From Virgibacillus ihumii (GTDB lineage: Bacteria; Bacillota; Bacilli; Bacillales; Amphibacillaceae): a stretch of 64,000 nt of DNA. The translations under genes and the position numbers were made by a program. Location: NCBI RefSeq assembly GCF_902726655.1, contig NZ_CACVAN010000001.1, forward strand, positions 1,054,001 through 1,118,000, given 5' to 3'. Of the stretch, positions 55,946 to 64,000 are shown one piece after another. The stretch's first letter is position 1. Each line of letters starts with the position of its first letter. Under the pieces are notes generated by a model. It was not told the origin of the DNA. It saw only the letters and a program-made list of their open reading frames with translations, and made no database searches.

Positions 55946-58270
55946 TCACATGAAATCATATGGCGAAATTTCTTCCTCTTCCGAATCGTTCTCAGGTTCC
56001 GGCATAGTGTTTGATATTCTCGTTTCCAATAAATATGTTAACGATGTATATCGTTTATTTGTGTCTTTTGTACGAACTCCTTTTAAAAATGCATGCTGTT
56101 CCCCGCAAATAATCAATGATTGCTTGCTTCTGGTAATAGCTGTGTACAACAGGTTTTTCCTGAGCATCCGGTTATAACCGGATGCTACAGGCAAAATGAC
56201 GATGGGGAATTCGCTGCCCTGTGATTTATGGATGGATATACAATAAGCGTGCATCAGATTTATATAATCCTTACGTTCATATACGACTTCTTTTCCATCA
56301 AACGTGATAACCAGTTGTTCAACATGATCCTTATTTTCATCTTCTTCAAAGATAGCGGCGACCTCACCTATATCTCCGTTGAACACGCCATCTTCCGGTT
56401 GGTTCACAAGCTGAATTACTTTATCACCAATCCGGAATAGCACATCATTTGCTTTCACTTCACGTTTCGCAGCGGTTTTTGGGTTAATAAGTGCCTGCAA
56501 ATGTCTGTTTATCACGTTTATTCCAGCCTGTGAACGGTACATTGGAGCAAGAACCTGGATGGTTTTCGGGTCTATTCCTTTCCGCTTGGCACTGGTAAAC
56601 ACTTTATTAATAACATCAATCATTTGAAATTCCCTGCAGGCAATAAAACTGAAATCTTTATCATTTGCCAAAGATTCATTACTGCATCGATCATGTTTAA
56701 TTAAATGTGCAAGCTGAATAATTTTTGATCCTTCTTTCTGCCGGTATACTTCATTCAAACTCACAAATGATATAAATCCGCTGCTTAATAAATCTGACAA
56801 TACCTGACCAGGTCCGACCGATGGAAGCTGATCCTCATCACCAACAATCAATACTTGCATATCATCGGGGATAGCCTTAAACAAACTGTTAGCCAGCCAT
56901 ATATCAACCATTGAAAATTCATCAATAATCAGATACTTGCCTGCCAGCTGATCATCCTCATTTTTACTGAAACCGTTATGACCATCCCAACCCAGCAAAC
57001 GATGAATCGTAACTGCCGGCAGCCCGGTTGATTCATTGAGTCTTTTTGAAGCACGGCCTGTTGGAGCTGTTAATACAAAAGGAAAATCAGTTTCAGAATC
57101 ATAATCTTTAGGATCCATGGACATCTGATGAATCGATGCATAAGCCTTTACAATCCCTTTAATAACAGTTGTTTTTCCAGTCCCCGGACCACCTGTAACG
57201 ATCATTAATTTTGACTGCAGTGCCTTACTTAATGCATCGAATTGTTCCTTGCCATAACTTAAAATTTCTGTTTCCTCAATATCACCGATTATTTTCATTA
57301 ATTCTGCCGTTGTCGTATCAGTTTCAACTGGTTTTTCCATCAATCGTTTGACACTTGAAGCAAAACCATCTTCAGCGTAATAAAGTGATGGCAGATAAAC
57401 ATTACCATTCTGAATGATGACTTTCTTCGTTTTGTTAAGTTCCATCAATAATTCTGAAACATTATCATATGTAAGGGGCTGTTGATGGTCAAACAGCAAT
57501 TCCATTACCTGACCAATGCATGTATCCAACGGCAGGTAGACATGTCCATTTTGAATATTTTTCTGTAAAACATAAATACACCCCGCTGAAATACGATTAG
57601 GATGTGTTAGCGACAGACCGTTTTGCTGGGCGATATGATCCGCCGTTCGAAACCCGAACCCTTCGATATCAAACACATACTGATACGGATCACTTTCCAG
57701 CACCTCAATTGCCCGCTCTTTATATTCCTGAAATACTTTCTGCGCCAATTTCAGCCCGATTCCATATTTAGCGAGATAAACAACAACATGTTCAAACCCC
57801 TGATTTTCCTGCAGTGTCTTTACCAAAAAGTCTCTTTTCTCCGCCTTCAAGCCGGGGATTTCCTTTAACACATCCGGGTTATTCAGGATTTCGGAAATCG
57901 CCTGCTCACCTAATTTCCCCACAACTTTCTCAGCAGTTTTTTTACCGATGCCATAAAACAGATCACTGGACAGGTAGGCAGCCAGACCATCTTTCGTTTC
58001 CGGAATAAATGTCTGATATGAGCTTACATTATATTGCATGCCAAATTTCACATGGTTTTCAAAGGTTCCGTAAAAATTATAGACCGTTGCATCCTGCAAA
58101 TTGGAAAAATAACCTTTAATCACGATATCTTTCGCCTTAAGGTCCTCATTTGTATCATGTACCTTTATTTTTGCAATTGAAAAATGCTCCTGCTCATTCT
58201 GAAAAATGGTATACAGAAGCTCTCCCTTAATATATCCTCTTTCATGATCCATTTTGCTGTCTGCTGCCAT
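55946..58270 (-). CDS. recD2: ATP-dependent DNA helicase RecD2 (YrrC)
   Basis: RecD2 is a 5'-3' superfamily 1B helicase acting in replication-fork progression and repair without RecBC. The 774-residue protein has an N-terminal OB-like region, helix-hairpin-helix repeats (about 95-190), Walker A GGPGTGKTTV (about 360), VLTAPTGRASKRL, IIDEFSMVD, and the C-terminal SHKSQGSEF-type motif ISIHKSQGSEFPIVI. GGCGGGG lies upstream of ATG codons at 58276 and 58270; spacing favours the second. A TPR gene follows upstream by 18 bases. Confidence 0.95.
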   Translation of the reverse strand: MAADSKMDHERGYIKGELLYTIFQNEQEHFSIAKIKVHDTNEDLKAKDIVIKGYFSNLQDATVYNFYGTFENHVKFGMQYNVSSYQTFIPETKDGLAAYLSSDLFYGIGKKTAEKVVGKLGEQAISEILNNPDVLKEIPGLKAEKRDFLVKTLQENQGFEHVVVYLAKYGIGLKLAQKVFQEYKERAIEVLESDPYQYVFDIEGFGFRTADHIAQQNGLSLTHPNRISAGCIYVLQKNIQNGHVYLPLDTCIGQVMELLFDHQQPLTYDNVSELLMELNKTKKVIIQNGNVYLPSLYYAEDGFASSVKRLMEKPVETDTTTAELMKIIGDIEETEILSYGKEQFDALSKALQSKLMIVTGGPGTGKTTVIKGIVKAYASIHQMSMDPKDYDSETDFPFVLTAPTGRASKRLNESTGLPAVTIHRLLGWDGHNGFSKNEDDQLAGKYLIIDEFSMVDIWLANSLFKAIPDDMQVLIVGDEDQLPSVGPGQVLSDLLSSGFISFVSLNEVYRQKEGSKIIQLAHLIKHDRCSNESLANDKDFSFIACREFQMIDVINKVFTSAKRKGIDPKTIQVLAPMYRSQAGINVINRHLQALINPKTAAKREVKANDVLFRIGDKVIQLVNQPEDGVFNGDIGEVAAIFEEDENKDHVEQLVITFDGKEVVYERKDYINLMHAYCISIHKSQGSEFPIVILPVASGYNRMLRKNLLYTAITRSKQSLIICGEQHAFLKGVRTKDTNKRYTSLTYLLETRISNTMPEPENDSEEEEISPYDFM

Positions 58271-58288
58271 TAACATTACCCCGCCATC

Positions 58289-58957
58289 TTACAAATCGGT
58301 ATTGTTCAGTAACTGTTCAATTTGGCCTTTTCCGTTAGCTGCCAGTGTGTGCTCCGGCTGTATTTCCAACGCCTCATCAAAGTGATGCAATGCTTGTGTA
58401 AGATCTTCATCGTACAATGCGATAACTCCTAAATTATAGTGTGCATCACTATGCTGTGATTCCAGCTTCAGTACTTTTTCAAACACCCCTTTGGCATCCT
58501 TGAGGTGATCACTTTGTGCAAGTGTCAATCCATACTGAAACAGCACTTCCTCATCTTCCGAATCCAGCTCAGTTGCCCGTTGCAGATATGGCAATGCAAG
58601 CTTGAAATGCTCCTGATGGTAAAAAGTCATACCAAGCATAAAATAGGCATCTGCTTCCAGTAATCCGATTTCAATTGCTTTCTGAAAATTTTCCTGTGCT
58701 TTAGGGTAGAGTGATTGTTCATAATAAATATTACCCAGTCCATAATAGGCTGTTGCGGCATACTGATCCAGTTCAATCGCTCGTTCAAAAAAGCGCTGCG
58801 CTCGTTCAAAATCATTAATATGCAGCAATAAATTACCAAAGTTAATATAACCCAATGGTTCCTCCGGGTTTGCCTCGATAATTTCATTAAACAATTCTGC
58901 CGCTTTTTCATATTTCTGTTCCTTCATCAATTCAATCGCCTGTTCGGTCTTGTCCAT
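58289..58957 (-). CDS. Tetratricopeptide repeat protein (YrrB-like)
   Basis: A 222-residue protein made of about six 34-residue TPR units, with repeated patterns such as AAELFNEIIEANPEEPLGYI, YYGLGNIYYEQSLYPKAQEN, and YNLGVIALYDEDLTQALHHFDEAL. It has no signal peptide, so it is probably a cytoplasmic scaffold. The corresponding B. subtilis gene, yrrB, is also between recD2 and mnmA. The partner proteins are unknown. Confidence 0.92.
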   Translation of the reverse strand: MDKTEQAIELMKEQKYEKAAELFNEIIEANPEEPLGYINFGNLLLHINDFERAQRFFERAIELDQYAATAYYGLGNIYYEQSLYPKAQENFQKAIEIGLLEADAYFMLGMTFYHQEHFKLALPYLQRATELDSEDEEVLFQYGLTLAQSDHLKDAKGVFEKVLKLESQHSDAHYNLGVIALYDEDLTQALHHFDEALEIQPEHTLAANGKGQIEQLLNNTDL

Positions 58958-58992
58958 TATATTCAGCCCTTTCCGCGTTTTCAGCTTTTGCT

Positions 58993-59023
58993 AAAAAAAT
59001 AGAGGATCATGCAAGATGATCCT
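58993..59023 (-). terminator. Rho-independent terminator after mnmA
   Basis: AGGATCAT and ATGATCCT form an eight-base stem followed by CTATTTTTTT on the minus strand. Confidence 0.9.
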
Positions 59024-59028
59024 GAATG

Positions 59029-61304
<2,276 letters not shown>

Positions 61305-61325
61305 ACCCTTTCTGTTTCCAAATAA

Positions 61326-61745
61326 TTATATATAAAACATATAAGCATCCTGTAATTTGTCGTCCTGATGCTTTTTTAAATCATCCAATGTTGTTGTATC
61401 CAAAACGTCCCGTACAGCATCCCGTATCCTGATCCACAACGCTTGCTGTGCGGGTTCTTCTTCTTCAATGCCTTCAACCGGGGAAATCGGGCCTTCCAGA
61501 ACACGGATTACATCTCCTGCTTTAATTTCACCCGGTTTTTTCGCCAAAACATACCCGCCATAAGCCCCGCGGATACTATTAATAAGACCGGCATTGCGCA
61601 GTGGTGCTGCCAGTTGTTCCAGGTAATGTTCGGATAAATTCTTCTCCCGTGCTATCGCTTTTAAAGACATTGGACCATTTCCATACTTTCTGGCCAATTC
61701 AATCATGATGGTAAGCCCATATCTTCCCTTTGTTGAAATCTTCAT
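61326..61745 (-). CDS. cymR: Rrf2-family cysteine metabolism repressor CymR
   Basis: CymR represses cysteine uptake and synthesis genes, acting with CysK in B. subtilis. The 139-residue product has an Rrf2 winged helix starting MKISTKGRYGLTIMIELA, the helix LSEHYLEQLAAPLRNAGLI, and the wing SIRGAYGGY. It lacks the three cluster cysteines of IscR-type Rrf2 proteins and ends AYMFYI as in CymR. It stands next to the cysteine desulfurase and is divergent from rarA. Confidence 0.95.
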   Translation of the reverse strand: MKISTKGRYGLTIMIELARKYGNGPMSLKAIAREKNLSEHYLEQLAAPLRNAGLINSIRGAYGGYVLAKKPGEIKAGDVIRVLEGPISPVEGIEEEEPAQQALWIRIRDAVRDVLDTTTLDDLKKHQDDKLQDAYMFYI

Positions 61746-61770
61746 AATGACACCTCTTATTTATGATAAT

Positions 61771-61800
61771 TCTATAGCTTTCATTATTTCTGTTTTTCAA
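61771..61800 (-). promoter_or_regulatory. Candidate promoter of cymR
   Basis: TTGAAA (61800-61795) and TATAGA (61776-61771) are 18 bases apart on the minus strand, about 25 bases above the cymR ATG. Spacing is one base above optimum. Confidence 0.5.
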
Positions 61801-61901
61801 TACATGTTATTATAGCATGAATGACAACCATGTTGCATTTCAGGAAATTCAAGATTACGCTGATATACAAACTATTATTTTCATACAAAGGAAGATGGAA
61901 A

Positions 61902-63182
61902 ATGAATCAACAACCACTTGCATATAAAATGCGCCCGACCAATATCGATGACATAATTGGCCAGGAACACCTGATCAGTGAAGGCAAAATATTAAATCGT
62001 ATGGTTCAGGCGGATCGTCTGGCATCCATGATCCTATTCGGTCCGCCAGGTACGGGGAAAACGTCCATGGCAGTTGCGCTGGCTAAAAGTCTGAACCTCC
62101 CATTTAAAATACTAAATGCGGTAGTAGACAAAAAAAAAGATATGGAAATTGCTGTCGAAGAAGCAAAGATGACCGGCCAATCGGTAATGGTTCTGGATGA
62201 AGTTCATCGACTGGACAAAGCAAAGCAGGATTTTCTGCTGCCACATATCGAAAGCAATTTAATTACTTTAATCGGCTGTACAACCAGTAATCCATACCAT
62301 TCCATCAATCCGGCAATCCGAAGCAGATGTCATCTATTCGAGGTGCATAAACTGACTGCAGACCATGTCAAAACAGCAATACATCGTGCTGTGAGTGATG
62401 AAACAAATGGTTTTGGGTCCCGAAAGATAAATATATCTGATGAGGCATTGGATCACTTTGCTTTTGCCTCGGGCGGTGATTTACGCGCTGCGCTTAATGG
62501 TCTGGAGCTCGCTGTATATTCAACACCCGAAAATGAACAGGGTGAAATTATCCTTAACCTGGACATTGCCGAAGAATGTATGCAGAAGAAGAGTTTCTCC
62601 CATGATAAGGACGGTGATGCCCATTATGATGTACTGTCAGCGTTTCAAAAATCTATCAGAGGAAGTGACGTCAATGCAGCATTGCATTATTTATCACGCC
62701 TGATAGAAGCCGGAGATTTAGACAGTATTGCACGGCGCATGATTGTTTGTGCATATGAAGATATCGGTCTGGCCAACCCGCAGGCGGGTCCGCGGGCAAT
62801 TGCCGCCGTTCAGGCTGCCGAACGGGTAGGCTTTCCCGAGGCAAGGATACCTTTATCAGTAGCTATTATTGAACTGGCCCTCTCTCCAAAATCAAATACA
62901 GCCTATAATGCGCTTGACAAAGCTTTGTCGGATATCCGCAGCGGGAAAAGCGGCGATGTACCTGCTCATCTGAAAGATTCCCATTATCAGGGTGCCAAAC
63001 AATTAGGTAGAGGTATTGAATATCAATATCCGCACAATTACGATAACGGATGGGTAAAACAACAATATCTGCCTGATTCTATAAAAAACAAACACTACTA
63101 CCAGCCAAAGGATTCTGGCAAATTTGAACGGGCACTGAAGCAGGTTTATGAGAAAATACAGTCCGACTCTGATAAATACTAG
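61902..63182 (+). CDS. rarA: Replication-associated recombination protein RarA (MgsA/YrvN)
   Basis: An AAA+ ATPase related to clamp-loader subunits and to WRNIP1, acting at stalled forks. The 426 residues begin MNQQPLAYKMRPTNIDDIIG, with Walker A GPPGTGKT at 47-54, MVLDEVHRLDKAKQ as Walker B, GCTTSNPYHSINPAIRSR sensor 1 and arginine finger, and the C-terminal tetramerisation domain with VCAYEDIGLANPQAG and YQYPHNYDNGWVKQQYLP. The ATG at 61902 follows AAAGGAAG. Confidence 0.96.
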   Translation: MNQQPLAYKMRPTNIDDIIGQEHLISEGKILNRMVQADRLASMILFGPPGTGKTSMAVALAKSLNLPFKILNAVVDKKKDMEIAVEEAKMTGQSVMVLDEVHRLDKAKQDFLLPHIESNLITLIGCTTSNPYHSINPAIRSRCHLFEVHKLTADHVKTAIHRAVSDETNGFGSRKINISDEALDHFAFASGGDLRAALNGLELAVYSTPENEQGEIILNLDIAEECMQKKSFSHDKDGDAHYDVLSAFQKSIRGSDVNAALHYLSRLIEAGDLDSIARRMIVCAYEDIGLANPQAGPRAIAAVQAAERVGFPEARIPLSVAIIELALSPKSNTAYNALDKALSDIRSGKSGDVPAHLKDSHYQGAKQLGRGIEYQYPHNYDNGWVKQQYLPDSIKNKHYYQPKDSGKFERALKQVYEKIQSDSDKY

Positions 63183-63279
63183 ATAGTAGACGTATAAATC
63201 CTTTTCATACCGGTCACAATAGTCATAAAGATTTTAATCTATGTTATGAACATGCCGATTTGGAAAAGGAGATGAAAAA

Positions 63280-63933
63280 ATGGTTAAAGTCAGACAGGAT
63301 GCCTGGTCACACGAAGATGACCTGTTACTGGCAGAAACGGTCTTGCGCCATATACGGGAAGGAAGCACCCAGTTAAATGCATTTGAAGAAGTAGGAGATA
63401 AACTAAACAGGACTTCAGCTGCCTGTGGATTTAGGTGGAACGCGGAAGTCCGGGCAAAATATGAAAATGCTATCGATCTGGCAAAACGTCAGCGGAAAGA
63501 GAAGAAACGTGCACAAGCTGTAAACGCATCAAAAAGCAAACAAACAGTTGCACCTCTTCCGCAGCGTACAACTGTCACAAACACTGAAATACAGCAATCA
63601 GAAACACCGGAACTCAGTATGGATACTGTCATTCATTATTTAACCCAACTGAAAGAAGACTATCATGCTTCCAATCAATCGAAAGTATCATTGGAACAAG
63701 CTGAAAATGAAAACCGAATGTTACGGGAACATGTAGAAGAGTTGGAAAATAAACTTGCAGAAACCAAAAAACAGTTTGCAGCTGTACAAGAGGATTATCA
63801 GGTATTCATGCAAATTATGGACCGCGCCAGAAAAATGACGGTTTTAGAAGATCAGGGAGCATTTAAAGCACCATCATTTAAAATGGATAAAAACGGAAAC
63901 CTCCAACAGGTGGCGGATAGTTCGGGTAACTAA
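63280..63933 (+). CDS. RsfA-family transcriptional regulator
   Basis: A 217-residue protein of the RsfA family; in B. subtilis RsfA tunes SigF-dependent genes in the prespore. The N-terminal Myb-like DNA-binding domain (about 4-60) reads RQDAWSHEDDLLLAETVLRHI and AACGFRWNAEVRAKYE. A basic linker (about 65-90) and a C-terminal coiled coil (about 125-180) follow. AAAGGAG precedes the ATG at 63280. No SigF promoter was convincingly found in the 97-base gap after rarA. Confidence 0.92.
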   Translation: MVKVRQDAWSHEDDLLLAETVLRHIREGSTQLNAFEEVGDKLNRTSAACGFRWNAEVRAKYENAIDLAKRQRKEKKRAQAVNASKSKQTVAPLPQRTTVTNTEIQQSETPELSMDTVIHYLTQLKEDYHASNQSKVSLEQAENENRMLREHVEELENKLAETKKQFAAVQEDYQVFMQIMDRARKMTVLEDQGAFKAPSFKMDKNGNLQQVADSSGN

Positions 63934-63952
63934 AAAAGCGTAAGAACCAGCT

Positions 63953-64000
63953 TTTAGAAAAGTTGGCATTCGTTAAAGCGTTAAAGCGATTCTGTTAACT
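63953..64000. repeat. Two-hairpin dispersed element, copy 3 (cut by window end)
   Basis: TTTAGAAAAGTTGGCATTCG begins as in the other copies. Hairpin A is TTGGC-ATTC-GTTAA, using two G-T pairs, and TCTGTTAACT matches the start of the conserved middle part. The second hairpin lies beyond the window. Confidence 0.65.

Overview
The window is about 64 kb of a low-GC, spore-forming Bacillota chromosome of the family Bacillaceae, most like the halophilic or halotolerant genera around Virgibacillus, Oceanobacillus and Lentibacillus. This rests on gene order (two blocks syntenic with the Bacillus subtilis era-to-sda and alaS-to-rarA regions), sporulation genes (yqfCD, spoIIP, gpr, sda, sigK, an rsfA-like gene), a Mrp cation antiporter operon and the intergenic repeats. 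The genus is an inference; no rRNA gene is present.

Positions 1-38,000 are almost entirely on the minus strand: era (cut by the window edge), dgkA, ybeY, pgpH, phoH, yqfD, yqfC, yqfB, floA and an NfeD protease; then a 20-bp tandem array split by an IS256-family element; then yqeY-rpsU, deoC, the CIRCE-controlled hrcA-grpE-dnaK-dnaJ-prmA-rsmE-mtaB operon, hemW, lepA, yqxA, spoIIP and gpr, with rpsT on the plus strand. Next come holA, yqzM (plus strand), comEC-comEB-comEA, and yqeM-rsfS-yqeK-nadD-yhbY-aroE-yqeH-yqeG, which serves ribosome assembly, NAD and shikimate synthesis.

Positions 38,000-45,100 are on the plus strand: sda behind six DnaA boxes, a six-gene Mrp operon (A, C, D, E, F, G) with no mrpB, and an uninterrupted sigK. 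Positions 45,100-61,750 return to the minus strand: mtnN, yrrS, greA, udk, trmR, mltG, yrzB, ruvX, ireB, alaS with a T-box leader, an AI-2E family membrane protein, a zinc-ribbon protein, recD2, a TPR protein, mnmA, a cysteine desulfurase and cymR. rarA and an rsfA-like regulator close the window on the plus strand.

Most protein genes are ordinary core genes. The less explained material is between them: (1) a dispersed two-hairpin element (38,864; 55,797; 63,953) whose stems change in a compensatory way, one copy forming the mrpA leader; (2) a roughly 226-bp element with inverted ends at 48,796, a variant at 1,017 and an end remnant at 24,472; (3) the 20-bp array, whose sequence is restored exactly when the IS is removed; (4) a 42-bp perfect palindrome inside that IS; (5) a duplicated hairpin element upstream of sda. 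Compared with B. subtilis, cdd, comER, yqeW, yrrN/yrrO and pbpI are absent from their usual places, and deoC occupies the yqeW position. Where several start codons were possible, starts were chosen by Shine-Dalgarno spacing and remembered family lengths, which often gave TTG or GTG starts.
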